Of a DNA stretch of 23,979 bases, positions 1-7,755 are shown one piece after another. Source of the stretch: RGUW01 sp040399325 (GTDB lineage Bacteria; Cyanobacteriota; Cyanobacteriia; PCC-6307; Cyanobiaceae); contig JBBASJ010000036.1 in NCBI GenBank assembly GCA_040399325.1, positions 1 to 23,979 on the forward strand. The letters run 5' to 3'. Position 1 is the first letter of the stretch; the number at the start of each line of letters is the position of its first letter. The notes under the pieces are model-generated. The model saw only the letters and a list, made by a program, of their open reading frames with translations. It was not told the origin of the DNA and did not search any database. The position numbers and the translations under genes were made by a program.

Positions 1-146
1 AGCTTGGTGTCGACCGGGTTGACCCCGATCGCCTCCACCCGCACCAGCAGGTCGTGGGGCCGCAGCTCAGGGATGGGCAGCTCCAGATCGAGCAGCGCCT
101 GCCGATCGCTGATCGGCAAGTGGTGGCGCAGGCCGACGGCGCGCAT
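1..146 (-). CDS. Zinc-type alcohol dehydrogenase-like protein, N-terminal part (cut by window edge)
   Basis: Reading the minus strand from the ATG at 146 gives an open frame to the window edge, beginning MRAVGLRHHLPISDRQALLD and containing a segment ending VEAIGVNPVDTK. The pattern 'LLVRVEAIGVNPVDTK' is the GroES-like N-terminal fold of the medium-chain dehydrogenase/quinone reductase superfamily, closest in feel to the zinc-binding alcohol dehydrogenase-like (quinone oxidoreductase) proteins. Members reduce quinones or enones with NADPH; the NADPH-binding Rossmann part lies outside the window, so the substrate cannot be judged. An in-frame ATG also exists at 176 (adding MLLPDPSLEA), but family members usually begin at the MxAVG position. 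The gene is divergent from the aldolase gene starting at 185, leaving about 38 bp for both promoters. Confidence 0.8.
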   Translation of the reverse strand, partial: MRAVGLRHHLPISDRQALLDLELPIPELRPHDLLVRVEAIGVNPVDTK

Positions 147-184
147 GGCTTCTAGGCTCGGGTCTGGCAGGAGCATGATCTCCC

Positions 185-832
185 GTGGATGAGCAGGCCC
201 TGCGCAGGCAGGTCGTTGAGGCTGCCCGCGGGCTCAACGCCAGCGGCATCAACCAGGGCACCTCGGGCAATGTGTCGGCCCGCAGCGACGGCGGTCTGCT
301 GATCACGCCCACGTCGCTGCCCTATGAGCAGATGGGGCCCGAGGATCTGGTGGCGCTTGATCTGCAGGGCAATCCGTTGATCGAGGGTCAGCGGCGTCCA
401 TCGTCGGAATGGCGCCTGCATGCCGACATCTTGCGCAGCCGGCCCGAGGCCATGGCCGTGGTGCATTGCCATTCCACCAGTGCCACAGCCCTGGCCTGCC
501 ATGGCCGCGGCATTCCGCCGTTTCACTACATGGTGGCCATCGCCGGCGGCAGCGATCTGCGTTGCGCCCCGTACGACCTGTTCGGCACCCAGGCCTTTTC
601 GGATGGGGCGCTGGCTGCTTTGCAGGGGCGCCAGGCCGCCCTGCTGGCCCACCACGGCCAGGTCTGCGTGGGCGCCAGCCTGCAGCAGGCCCTGCGCCTG
701 GCGATCGAAGTCGAGACCCTGGCGCGCATGTACCTGCAGGCCCTGGCCCTGGGTGAGCCGCCGCTGCTCAGCCCTGAGCAGATGGCAGCGGTGCAGCACC
801 AGTTCGCGACCCTGCTCTACGGCGCGACCTGA
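185..832 (+). CDS. Class II aldolase/adducin family protein
   Basis: This 215-aa protein has the length of a single class II aldolase domain (L-fuculose-phosphate aldolase / L-ribulose-phosphate epimerase fold). Visible family marks are TSGNVSAR near residues 26-33, which binds phosphate in relatives, the catalytic-type Glu75 in PSSEW, and the metal-binding histidines of HCHS (His94, His96) and AHHG (His157). Enzymes of this family cleave or epimerise sugar phosphates with a Zn ion; the exact substrate is not readable here. It lacks the flanking methionine-salvage genes that would argue for MtnB. The start is a GTG at 185, supported by AGGAG at 169-173. The gene end overlaps the convergent symporter gene by 16 bp. 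Confidence 0.85.
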   Translation: MDEQALRRQVVEAARGLNASGINQGTSGNVSARSDGGLLITPTSLPYEQMGPEDLVALDLQGNPLIEGQRRPSSEWRLHADILRSRPEAMAVVHCHSTSATALACHGRGIPPFHYMVAIAGGSDLRCAPYDLFGTQAFSDGALAALQGRQAALLAHHGQVCVGASLQQALRLAIEVETLARMYLQALALGEPPLLSPEQMAAVQHQFATLLYGAT

Positions 833-2187
833 GGGGTGCCTGCGCGGGCCAGCAGCAGCGCCAGCACGATCCACAGCAGCGTCAGCCCCAGACAGAGGCC
901 GGTCCACACCGGCAAGCCCCAGCCGGCGATCGCCAGGGGGGCCATGACGGTGATCACCCCGCCGGCCAGCAGGGGCTGCAGCAGCAGTTGCTTGATCGAA
1001 AACGGCGTGAGGGCATCGCTGCGGTCGCCGGGGTCGGCCATCGCCAGCAGCAGCAGGCCGCTGGCGGCCACGCCGGTGGCCTGGCCAAACTCGAGGATGC
1101 CCCGCTCAAACCACGGTGCCGGCAGGCTGCGGCTCGCCAGCAGCAGCACCACCGCCAGGTTCCAGACCAGCCCCACCACCGCCAGCACCGTGAGCGGCAG
1201 CCAGTCGCGGGCCAACAGGCTCAGATCGAGGCAGGCCGTGGCGGCCACGATCAGCAGGTCGGCCGACAGGGTGCCGATGCGGCTCTGCACCGGCTGCGAG
1301 GTGAGTCCACCGGCGCCGCAGCGCTCCAGCACCAGACGCACCAGCAACGAGCCGATCAGCGCCAGCGGAAACACCGGCAGCGCCTCGATCACCACGGCAA
1401 AGCCACCACCGATGCGGCCTGCGGCCAGCTGCAGCAACGCCATGAGGCCGCAACCGATGGCCACGGCGATGCCGACCAGGGCCAGGTTGATCAGCCAGCT
1501 GCTCAGCCGGGCTGCCCACGTCGGTGTTGGCTCGGGGGACAAGGGGTCTGGACTGGTTGCGTTTGAGCCTGTCTGCTCAGGGTTGGCCAGTTCGCCAGCC
1601 GCTGCGGCGGGCATCAGCCAGCCCCGGGCGCGGCCGATCACCACCACCAGACCGCCCACCAGCGTTGAGGTGAGCAGCCCCACGGTGGCCATGGCCAGCC
1701 CCAGGGCCTGGCCGCCTTCGACGCCGAGACGTTCATAGGTGGGACCCATGGCTGCCGCAGAGCCGTGGCCGCCCTCGTAGGCCACTTCGATCAGGCAGGC
1801 CATCACCGGGCTCACGTGCAGCAGCGGTCCCAGCACCAGCAGCACCGCCAGCCCCGCTACCACAAACTGACCGAAGGCCAGGGTGAGGGCCAGCAGCACC
1901 TGGGCCCCCAGGGGCCGCAGCAGACCGTTGATCTTGGGCAGCGGTTTGCCCAGCAGCAGGGTGCCGAACACCAGCGTCAGCAGGATCAGCGGCAGCTGGT
2001 CCCAGATGGCGATCACCCTGGCGGGAATGAGCGCGATCAGGCCGCCGCCGGGGGCGATCAGCAGGCCCAGACTGCCGGCCAGCAGGGCCTCCGGGATGCC
2101 CCACTGGTGCACCCCAAGGGCGCGGCCCAGCAGGGTGCCCACCGCCAGCAGGACCACCAGAAGAACCAGGGCGAGCGCGAGGGTCAT
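817..2187 (-). CDS. Sodium/glutamate symporter (GltS)-family membrane protein
   Basis: The 456-aa product is strongly hydrophobic, with about ten to twelve membrane segments. It has two features of the Na+/glutamate symporter family: an early helix with GIPEALLAGSLGLL (about residues 30-43) and a re-entrant-loop-like Gly-rich motif, EGGHGSAAAMGPTYERLG, near residue 150. A hydrophilic loop of about 35 residues rich in Pro, Ser and Asn lies around residues 193-225 between the two halves, as expected for an inverted-repeat transporter. Family members import glutamate with sodium in the cytoplasmic membrane; substrate here is inferred only from family resemblance. The ATG overlaps the stop of the upstream S9 peptidase gene by 4 bp, which implies translational coupling and a link between peptide breakdown and amino-acid uptake. 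Confidence 0.75.
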   Translation of the reverse strand: MTLALALVLLVVLLAVGTLLGRALGVHQWGIPEALLAGSLGLLIAPGGGLIALIPARVIAIWDQLPLILLTLVFGTLLLGKPLPKINGLLRPLGAQVLLALTLAFGQFVVAGLAVLLVLGPLLHVSPVMACLIEVAYEGGHGSAAAMGPTYERLGVEGGQALGLAMATVGLLTSTLVGGLVVVIGRARGWLMPAAAAGELANPEQTGSNATSPDPLSPEPTPTWAARLSSWLINLALVGIAVAIGCGLMALLQLAAGRIGGGFAVVIEALPVFPLALIGSLLVRLVLERCGAGGLTSQPVQSRIGTLSADLLIVAATACLDLSLLARDWLPLTVLAVVGLVWNLAVVLLLASRSLPAPWFERGILEFGQATGVAASGLLLLAMADPGDRSDALTPFSIKQLLLQPLLAGGVITVMAPLAIAGWGLPVWTGLCLGLTLLWIVLALLLARAGTPQVAP

Positions 2188-4094
2188 GGCAGCTGCAGAT
2201 GCCGGCGAAAGAAGGCTTCGGTGGCTTCGAGCACCGTGATCTGGTTCTCGCTGCTGCGAAAGCCGTGGCCCTCGCCCTCGAAGCGGTGCACCTCGACGGC
2301 AAGGCCGTTGGCCGCCAGGGCGGCGGCCATCCGCTCGGTCTGCTCGGGCGGCACCACCCGGTCGTCGAGCCCCTGAAAAAAGATCACCGGGCAGCGGATG
2401 CGATCGGCATGCTGCAGCGGCGAGCGGGCTTCGTAGGTGCCTTGGGCGGCGGGCCAGGGGCCCACCAGGTTCTCGAGATAGCCCGCTTCAAAGCGGTGGG
2501 TCTCGCGGGCCAGGGCGCTCAGGTCGGCCACCCCATAGCGGCTGGCCCCCACCTGGAACATATCGGTGAAACAGAGGGCGGCCAGCGTGGTGAAGCCGCC
2601 GGCGCTGCCGCCTTCGATGGCGATGCGCCCGGGGTGGGCCTTGCCGGCCGCGATCAGGGCGCGGGCGGCGGCGGCGCAGTCGGCCACATCGACCACCCCC
2701 CACTGGCCGTTGAGCCGTTCGCGGTAGGCCCGGCCAAAACCGCTGGACCCGCCGTAGTTGACATCGACCACGCCCCAGCCGCGGCTGGTCCAGTACTGGA
2801 TGCCCAGGCTCAGGCCCGTGCGGGCCATGGCGGTGGGGCCGCTGTGGCTCTTGACCAGCAGCGGTGCCTCGCTGTTGGCGCCGCCACTCGGCGGGTAGTA
2901 CCAGGCGTGGGTGGGCTGGTCGCCGTGGCCCGCAAACCAGAGCGGTTCGGGTCGGCTGATCTGCTCGGCGGTCAGCGGGCAGGGCAGGGTTCCGGCAGGG
3001 GTGTGGTGCCATTGCCGACTGGCCAGATCGAGTTGCAGCAGGCCGGAAGCGCTGCCTGGTCCACTGGCCACCGCCACCACCTGGCCCGCGGCAGCGTCGA
3101 TGCCGGCCAGATCGTTGAACGGCAGGGGCAGGGGCTGCCAATCGGCCGGCGAGCTTTGCTCGTCGGAGCCCACCACGCCCAGCTCCCAGGCCCCATTGCG
3201 GCAGCAGAGCGCCACCAGCCGTTGGCCATCCCAGGCCGCGGTGCGCATGCCATAGACCCACTGGGGCATGCCGAACTCGGCCTGCATGGGCAGCAGGGGC
3301 TGCCAGCTGTGGCCATCGGCAGCAAGCCGTTGCAGGTTCCAGCAGCCTTGGGCATCGCTGGCCACCACCAGCTGCTCGGCCTGACCGGGGCTCTGGATCC
3401 AGAGGGGCTGGAACAGAGCCGTCTGGGGCTGGCCCGCCGCGATCCCGGCCAGAGCGCGGGGTGTGCTGAGGCTGCCGTTGTCGTTGACCTCGGCCAGCCA
3501 CAGGGTGTTGCACTCCCAGGGCATCACCGGGTGCTGCCATTCGAGCCAGGCCAGTTGGCGGCCGCTGGGGCTGAGCACGGCGTCGCCGCAGAAATCGGCA
3601 CAGGCGTGGAGCAGCTCTGCGTCGCCACCCGCCAGCGGCACCGCCACCAGCTGGTCACGGCCCCCGGCTTCCATGACCCCCAGCCAGCGCCGCTGCCGCA
3701 GGTCGATCACCCCGCCGCCGAAGGCCCGCGGTTGGTCGGCGGGGGCCGGGGCGGTGAGACGTGTGAACGCCGTCGCGCCGGGGGCGGCGGTCAGCCCCTC
3801 CAGATCGAGGTGCCAGAGGCAGCGGTCGCCGTCGTGCACAACCACCAGATCGCGCCCGGCGATGGCTGCGGCGCCACCGCCGTACTCGTGGATGCGGCTG
3901 CGCACGTTCCAGGGGGCTGGGGTCAGCTCCAACGGCTCGGCCTGCGGATCGGTGGCAGAGCGCCGCAGCAGGGTTGTGCGTCCGCGCTCGTGGGGCCGCT
4001 GCTCGAGCCAGTAGAGCTGGTCGCCAACCAGGCGCGGCTCCTTGATCGCTGGCGTCGTGCCCACCGCGTCGCGGGCGCTCAGGAGGTTCGGCAT
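2184..4094 (-). CDS. S9 family serine peptidase (prolyl oligopeptidase / acylaminoacyl-peptidase type)
   Basis: The 636-aa protein has a two-domain S9 layout. Residues about 20-380 form a beta-propeller-like region with repeated strand/turn patterns (for example DAVLSPSGRQLAWLEWQ), and residues about 385-636 form an alpha/beta-hydrolase domain. The catalytic triad can be read as Ser497 in GGSAGG, Asp578 in GLDDRVVP and His610 in GEGHGF. Such enzymes cleave short peptides or release N-terminal residues in the cytoplasm. No signal peptide is seen. The ATG start at 4094 is divergent from def with about 50 bp between them. The stop codon overlaps the symporter start by 4 bp, so the two are probably one operon. 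Confidence 0.9.
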   Translation of the reverse strand: MPNLLSARDAVGTTPAIKEPRLVGDQLYWLEQRPHERGRTTLLRRSATDPQAEPLELTPAPWNVRSRIHEYGGGAAAIAGRDLVVVHDGDRCLWHLDLEGLTAAPGATAFTRLTAPAPADQPRAFGGGVIDLRQRRWLGVMEAGGRDQLVAVPLAGGDAELLHACADFCGDAVLSPSGRQLAWLEWQHPVMPWECNTLWLAEVNDNGSLSTPRALAGIAAGQPQTALFQPLWIQSPGQAEQLVVASDAQGCWNLQRLAADGHSWQPLLPMQAEFGMPQWVYGMRTAAWDGQRLVALCCRNGAWELGVVGSDEQSSPADWQPLPLPFNDLAGIDAAAGQVVAVASGPGSASGLLQLDLASRQWHHTPAGTLPCPLTAEQISRPEPLWFAGHGDQPTHAWYYPPSGGANSEAPLLVKSHSGPTAMARTGLSLGIQYWTSRGWGVVDVNYGGSSGFGRAYRERLNGQWGVVDVADCAAAARALIAAGKAHPGRIAIEGGSAGGFTTLAALCFTDMFQVGASRYGVADLSALARETHRFEAGYLENLVGPWPAAQGTYEARSPLQHADRIRCPVIFFQGLDDRVVPPEQTERMAAALAANGLAVEVHRFEGEGHGFRSSENQITVLEATEAFFRRHLQLP

Positions 4095-4116
4095 CAGCGC
4101 CCCAGAGGGACCGCCC

Positions 4117-4122
4117 TAGAAT
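4117..4122 (+). promoter_or_regulatory. Candidate -10 element for def
   Basis: TAGAAT matches the sigma-70 type -10 consensus at five of six positions and lies 25 bp before the chosen GTG start. No convincing -35 is visible. The short divergent region also carries CCCAAC (4126-4131) and GTTGGG (4138-4143), an inverted repeat just downstream of the expected start of transcription. Confidence 0.4.
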
Positions 4123-4147
4123 CCACCCAACGTATTGGTTGGGACCG

Positions 4148-4753
4148 GTGGCGCGCAGCTTTGCCCAGATGGCTCGCTCCGCTGAGCAGAGCAACCGCAC
4201 GGTCCAGGTCCCCAAGGTCGCTCTCGACGAGCCCCCGATGACGATCTGCACCCTGGGGTCCCAGGAGCTGCGTCAGAGCGCCCGGCGCATCAGCAAGGTC
4301 GATGAGTCGGTGCGCGATCTGGCTCGCGACATGCTGCGCAGCATGTACAGCAGCAGCGGCATCGGTCTGGCGGCACCCCAGGTCGGCATTCATAAGCAGT
4401 TGCTGGTGATCGATCTCGATCCTGAAAACGCCGCCACCCCTCCGATGGTGCTGATCAATCCGGAGATCCGCTCGTTCGGCTCGGCGATCGAGACCTACGA
4501 GGAGGGCTGCCTCAGCATTCCCGGTGTCTACCTCAACGTGGTTCGGCCCTCGGTGGTGGACGTCACCTACCGCGATGAGCAGGGCCGGCCGCAGCGCCTC
4601 AAGGCCGACGGGCTGCTCTCGCGTTGCATTCAGCACGAGATGGATCATCTCAACGGAGTGCTCTTCGTCGACCGGGTCACCGACGAGCTCAGCCTCAACG
4701 AAGGCCTGCAGCAGAAGGGCTTCAGCCGGGCCGACGTGCAGTCGATCCGCTGA
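4148..4753 (+). CDS. def: Peptide deformylase
   Basis: The enzyme removes the formyl group from the N-terminal methionine of new proteins and uses a bound metal ion (usually Fe2+). All three family motifs are present: GIGLAAPQ (residues 71-78), EEGCLSIPG (118-126, metal ligand Cys121) and QHEMDHLNG (162-170, ligands His163 and His167, catalytic Glu164). Length (201 aa) fits cyanobacterial type 1B enzymes, which carry an N-terminal extension of about 30 residues like the one here (MARSFAQMARS...). I chose the GTG at 4148 because this puts the protein start at the conserved MARSFAQ; an in-frame TTG lies 9 bp upstream and an ATG at 4169. Confidence 0.95.
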   Translation: MARSFAQMARSAEQSNRTVQVPKVALDEPPMTICTLGSQELRQSARRISKVDESVRDLARDMLRSMYSSSGIGLAAPQVGIHKQLLVIDLDPENAATPPMVLINPEIRSFGSAIETYEEGCLSIPGVYLNVVRPSVVDVTYRDEQGRPQRLKADGLLSRCIQHEMDHLNGVLFVDRVTDELSLNEGLQQKGFSRADVQSIR

Positions 4754-4789
4754 ATTCGATCTGTTGAATTCAATTCTCTGAGTGCCCCG

Positions 4790-4987
4790 ATGACGATGAA
4801 ACCCCTGGCGGGCCTGTTCCTGGCCCTGGCCTGTGTGCTGGGGATCGCAGCCACCGGTTCGATCTTCGAGCTGGCCTACGGCGATCCCGAACTCGGACTG
4901 CAGACCACCCGATTGATTCTGGGTGGCAGCCTTCCGGGCGCCGTTGTGGCCCTGGTGCTGGCGATCCGCATCAACAAACCGGCCTGA
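4790..4987 (+). CDS. Small two-helix membrane protein, conserved in cyanobacteria
   Basis: A 65-aa protein with a hydrophobic helix at about residues 6-24 (AGLFLALACVLGIAATGSIF) and a second at about 41-59, separated by a short polar segment with ELAYGDPELG. I recognise it as a type of small hypothetical protein found in marine Synechococcus and relatives; its function is unknown to me. The start could be the ATG at 4790 or the ATG at 4796. The 36 bp after def are AT-rich for this window and contain the palindrome TTGAATTCAA (4764-4773), with a second TGAATTC at 4751. Confidence 0.7.
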   Translation: MTMKPLAGLFLALACVLGIAATGSIFELAYGDPELGLQTTRLILGGSLPGAVVALVLAIRINKPA

Positions 4988-5044
4988 GCCCCTGGCCCCG
5001 GCGCGCCAGCGGCCATACGATTCGACCCGATACCGGATTGATCG

Positions 5045-5737
5045 ATGCGCTGGTCTGCACTGCGTTCAAGCCCAGCCGTTGTGGCTTCGCTGATGGCCGC
5101 CACCGCCCTGCAGCTGGCCTCTCCGTCAGCGGGTGTGCAAGCCCGTCAGCTGTTTGATGCGCTCGAGGTGGACCAGGCCCGTTTCGTGATCGTGGCCGTG
5201 CCGGTCGGCAGCAGCGGCACCAAGGCCCAGCTGCAGATCTATGAGCAGATCGATCCCCGTCGGCGAGCCTGTTTTGAGACCAGTGGCAGCAACCCGGTCG
5301 CCGTGGCCCCCCTGCTGGGCACGTTTGACTTCACCGGGATCTGTCGCCGTTACATCGACTCCCAGGGCTACTCGGCCCGGGTCGGCAGCGAAGACCTGGG
5401 CAGTGGTTACCGCTTCGTGGTGCGCAAGGTGGGTGCTGACAACCTCCTGATGGCCGCGCCAGCGGGCGGTGCAGGGGGCAAGCCCGAGATGCTGGTGGGC
5501 CGCACCTACGGCACCGCCGGGCCCACGGCCTTTCTGGCCTTCACATTGGAACCCGGCTGGCGGGTGATGCGCCGCGCCTATGGCGGCCGGGCCCTGGGCC
5601 ATGTGTATCTGTATCGCGAGGGTTGGCCGGGGGATGCCCAGACAGGCACCGCCCCCAGCCCTACGGCCCCCGCGGCCAGCTCGAGCCGTGACGCCCAGGC
5701 GTCAGCCCAGGTGCCGCCCGTGCCACCGCTGCGTTGA
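5045..5737 (+). CDS. DUF3747 domain-containing secreted protein
   Basis: The 230-aa product begins with a likely Sec signal peptide (MRWSALRSSPAVVASLMAAT..., with cleavage plausible after the VQA near residue 33). The mature region shows the cyanobacterial DUF3747 pattern: FVIVAVPVG, LQIYEQI, CF near residue 78, GICRRYIDSQGYS and a C-terminal W-R-V-M-RRAYGG-R-LGHVYLYR segment. The last 30 or so residues are low-complexity Pro/Ala/Ser. Members are exported or periplasmic proteins of unknown role, some fused to SLH domains; no SLH domain is seen here. Two cysteines (about residues 77 and 99) could form a disulfide. It stands alone between a small membrane protein and rpsU. Confidence 0.8.
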   Translation: MRWSALRSSPAVVASLMAATALQLASPSAGVQARQLFDALEVDQARFVIVAVPVGSSGTKAQLQIYEQIDPRRRACFETSGSNPVAVAPLLGTFDFTGICRRYIDSQGYSARVGSEDLGSGYRFVVRKVGADNLLMAAPAGGAGGKPEMLVGRTYGTAGPTAFLAFTLEPGWRVMRRAYGGRALGHVYLYREGWPGDAQTGTAPSPTAPAASSSRDAQASAQVPPVPPLR

Positions 5738-5768
5738 GGGGTCAGGGGTCGGGTGTCAGCCCGCTTGC

Positions 5769-5774
5769 TAGGGT
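5769..5774 (+). promoter_or_regulatory. Candidate -10 element for rpsU
   Basis: TAGGGT in the context GCTAGGGTTGG lies 30 bp before the rpsU ATG. A nearly identical CTAGGGTTCGG sits before msrB (15900-15910). This supports a shared, G-rich version of the -10 box, although no -35 is evident. Confidence 0.35.
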
Positions 5775-5804
5775 TGGCCCTCTGACATTGCGATCACCGG
5801 CTTC

Positions 5805-5975
5805 ATGACCCAGGTCACCGTGGGCGAAAACGAGGGCATCGAATCAGCCCTGCGCCGTTTCAAGCGCCAGGTCTCCAAAGCCGGAATCTTTGCCGACCTC
5901 AAGCGTCTGCGCCACCACGAGACCCCAACCGAGAAGTACAAGCGCAAGGCCCAGCAGCGTCGCCGTCGCCGCTGA
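5805..5975 (+). CDS. rpsU: 30S ribosomal protein S21
   Basis: A 56-aa highly basic protein starting MTQVTVGENEGIESALRRFK and ending in QQRRRRR is S21 of the small ribosomal subunit. The core FKRQVSKAGIFADLKRLRHHETPTEKYKRK follows the family pattern, in which a conserved (R/K)RFKR.. helix is followed by a second basic helix. S21 binds near the 3' end of 16S rRNA and affects start-site choice. The length is normal for cyanobacteria. It appears to be transcribed on its own: upstream is a candidate -10 box and downstream is an assembly gap. A weak hairpin, GCCAC...GTGGC (starting near 5977), follows the stop codon. Confidence 0.95.
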   Translation: MTQVTVGENEGIESALRRFKRQVSKAGIFADLKRLRHHETPTEKYKRKAQQRRRRR

Positions 5976-6006
5976 TCGCCACGGCTGCCTTGCCGGGTGG
6001 CACTGG

Positions 6007-6033
6007 CTGCTGCGCTAATCAGCCTGCTGCGCT
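6007..6033 (+). repeat. 17-bp tandem repeat, cut by assembly gap
   Basis: The unit CTGCTGCGCTAATCAGC (6007-6023) is followed directly by the first 10 bases of a second copy (6024-6033), at which point the run of Ns begins. The true copy number is hidden by the gap. Confidence 0.7.
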
Positions 6034-6133
6034 NNNNNNNNNNNNNNNNNNNNNNNNNNNNNNNNNNNNNNNNNNNNNNNNNNNNNNNNNNNNNNNNNNN
6101 NNNNNNNNNNNNNNNNNNNNNNNNNNNNNNNNN
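6034..6133. other. Assembly gap (100 N)
   Basis: Exactly 100 undetermined bases between rpsU and comM. A round 100 is the usual placeholder for a gap of unknown size, so distances across it should not be trusted. The left edge is in a 17-bp tandem repeat; the right edge is next to a strong hairpin. A small gene could be missing here. Confidence 0.95.
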
Positions 6134-6139
6134 CCTTTT

Positions 6140-6158
6140 GGGCTGAAACGTTCAGCCC
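6140..6158 (-). terminator. Hairpin overlapping the comM stop codon
   Basis: GGGCTGAA and TTCAGCCC form a perfect 8-bp stem with a 3-nt loop. The comM stop codon (6152-6154) lies inside one arm. In the direction of comM the stem is followed by AAAAGG, not a T tract, so it is not a classic intrinsic terminator; it may act as a 3'-end stabiliser or a T-independent terminator between convergent genes. Confidence 0.45.
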
Positions 6159-7705
6159 ATCTGATCGAACGACCTGTAGCTCAGGGCTTCGCCGATCGCT
6201 CTCTCGCCGATCGTGCTGTCGCCATCGAGATCAGCGATCGTCTGGGCGACCCGCAGCACGCGATCGGCCGATCTGCCGCTGAGGCCCCGCGTGGGGATCG
6301 CGTGTTGCCAGAGCCTGAGTGCTGCGTCATCGATCTGCACACGCCGGCGAAATGCCGGGGTGCCGAGACTGCCGTTGCTCAGCCCGTCGGGGTTGCGACG
6401 CTGCATGCGCTCTCGAGCCTTCCGCACACGCGCCGCCACCCCTGCTGTGCTCTCGCCGCCTGAAGTCTCCGGTCCTGCGGGGTGCGGGCGGTAGCTCTGG
6501 CCCAGCTGCTCGGCCGTCACTGGCTGCACCACCACCTGAAGATCGAGCCGGTCGAGCAGCGGTCCCGACAGCCGTGCCCAGTACCGGGCACGGCTTGACG
6601 GCAGGCATTGGCAACGCGCGCTGTCGTGGCCATGCCAACCGCAGGGGCAGGGGTTGGTCGCGGCCACCAGGGTGGTGCGGCAGGGGAAACAGGCCTGCAG
6701 CCGGGCCCGGTGGATCCAGATCTCGCCCGATTCGAGCGGTTGCCGCAGCTGGTCGAGCACATCCCTGGGGAATTCGGCCAGTTCATCGAGAAACAGCACC
6801 CCGTGATGGGCGAGGCTGAGCTCGCCGGGTCGGGGGTTGCCGCCGCCGCCGATCAGGGCCGTGGCCGAGCAGCTGTGGTGAGGGCTCCGAAACGGCCGTT
6901 CGTTGATCAGCCCGGGGCCGTGCTGCAGCAGTCCTGCCACCGAATGGATCTGGGTGATGGCCAGGGCTTCGGCCTCGCTCAACGGGGGCAGCAGGCCGGG
7001 CAGTCTGCGGGCCAGCATCGTCTTGCCGCTGCCCGGCGGGCCCACCAGCAGCAGGTGATGCTCTCCGGCGGCCGCGATCTCCAGCGCCCTGCGGCCGTGG
7101 CTCTGGCCCTGGACATCGGCCAGATCAACCGCAGGGGCAGCGGGGGGTTGGGGCGGTAGTGACCGGAGTTGCGGCGGGCTCCGCCGCGACGGGCCATCAG
7201 GGGTCAGCAGATCCAGGGCCTGACGCAGCGAAGCAGCAGCCCAGACGCCAAGACCATGGACCAGTGCCGCCTCGGCGCCGTTGGCTTCGGCCACCAGCAG
7301 GGCACGGGCACCCGCCCGGCGGGCGGCGATCGCCAGGGCCAGCACGCCCCGGATCGGCCGCAGCTGGCCATCCAGACCCAGCTCGGCAGCGCACCAGAGC
7401 CCCGCGAGTCGCTCAGGCGGCAGCTGTCCACTGGCCACCAGCAGGGCCAGGGCGATCGGCAGGTCAAAGCCGGTTCCCTCCTTGCGCAGCGCCGCAGGGG
7501 CCAGGTTCACCACGATGCGGGTCAAGGGCACCCGCAGGCCGCTGTTGCGCAGCGCCGAGCGCAGCCGCTCGCGGGACTCATGGATGGCGGTGTCGGCCAG
7601 CCCCACCATCTGCAGGGCCGGCAGACCCGGGCCCAGATCCACTTCGACGTCAACCGGGATGGCTTCGAGTCCCTGCAGGGTTGCCGTGGTGCAACGTGCC
7701 AGCAT
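6152..7705 (-). CDS. comM: YifB/ComM family Mg-chelatase-like AAA+ ATPase
   Basis: ComM is a hexameric helicase that promotes branch migration when transformed DNA is integrated. The protein has the three expected parts: an N-terminal Lon-protease-like ChlI domain (VDVEVDLGPGLPALQMVGLAD onwards), a central AAA+ core with Walker A GPPGSGKTML and Walker B VLFLDELAEF, and a C-terminal Mg-chelatase subdomain with sensor ATNPCPCG and RLSGPLLDRLD. A zinc-type set of cysteines (PCPCGWHGHDSARCQC) is visible. I chose the ATG at 7705 (517 aa, MLARCTTATLQGLEA) because family members begin there; an in-frame GTG at 7738 would add 11 residues. It is divergent from the HIT gene with about 50 bp between. 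Confidence 0.93.
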   Translation of the reverse strand: MLARCTTATLQGLEAIPVDVEVDLGPGLPALQMVGLADTAIHESRERLRSALRNSGLRVPLTRIVVNLAPAALRKEGTGFDLPIALALLVASGQLPPERLAGLWCAAELGLDGQLRPIRGVLALAIAARRAGARALLVAEANGAEAALVHGLGVWAAASLRQALDLLTPDGPSRRSPPQLRSLPPQPPAAPAVDLADVQGQSHGRRALEIAAAGEHHLLLVGPPGSGKTMLARRLPGLLPPLSEAEALAITQIHSVAGLLQHGPGLINERPFRSPHHSCSATALIGGGGNPRPGELSLAHHGVLFLDELAEFPRDVLDQLRQPLESGEIWIHRARLQACFPCRTTLVAATNPCPCGWHGHDSARCQCLPSSRARYWARLSGPLLDRLDLQVVVQPVTAEQLGQSYRPHPAGPETSGGESTAGVAARVRKARERMQRRNPDGLSNGSLGTPAFRRRVQIDDAALRLWQHAIPTRGLSGRSADRVLRVAQTIADLDGDSTIGERAIGEALSYRSFDQMG

Positions 7706-7755
7706 GCGATGGTCAGGCTTCTGTCTGATCAGTGCCACCCCCTGTCACATCGGCC

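Noticed and set aside
185..832. Possible methionine-salvage MtnB identity of the class II aldolase
   Set aside because: The motif context and absence of neighbouring salvage genes give no specific support, so only the family call is made.
2199..4241. A very long plus-strand open frame antisense to the S9 peptidase
   Set aside because: It encodes a composition-biased Gly/Ala/His-rich protein with no family pattern, while the opposite strand encodes a complete S9 peptidase. Long antisense frames are expected in high-GC DNA.
924..7334. GCGATCGC (HIP1) octamers near 926 and 7326
   Set aside because: I noticed only two in the window, both inside genes; this is far from the dense HIP1 pattern of some cyanobacteria and needs no special explanation.
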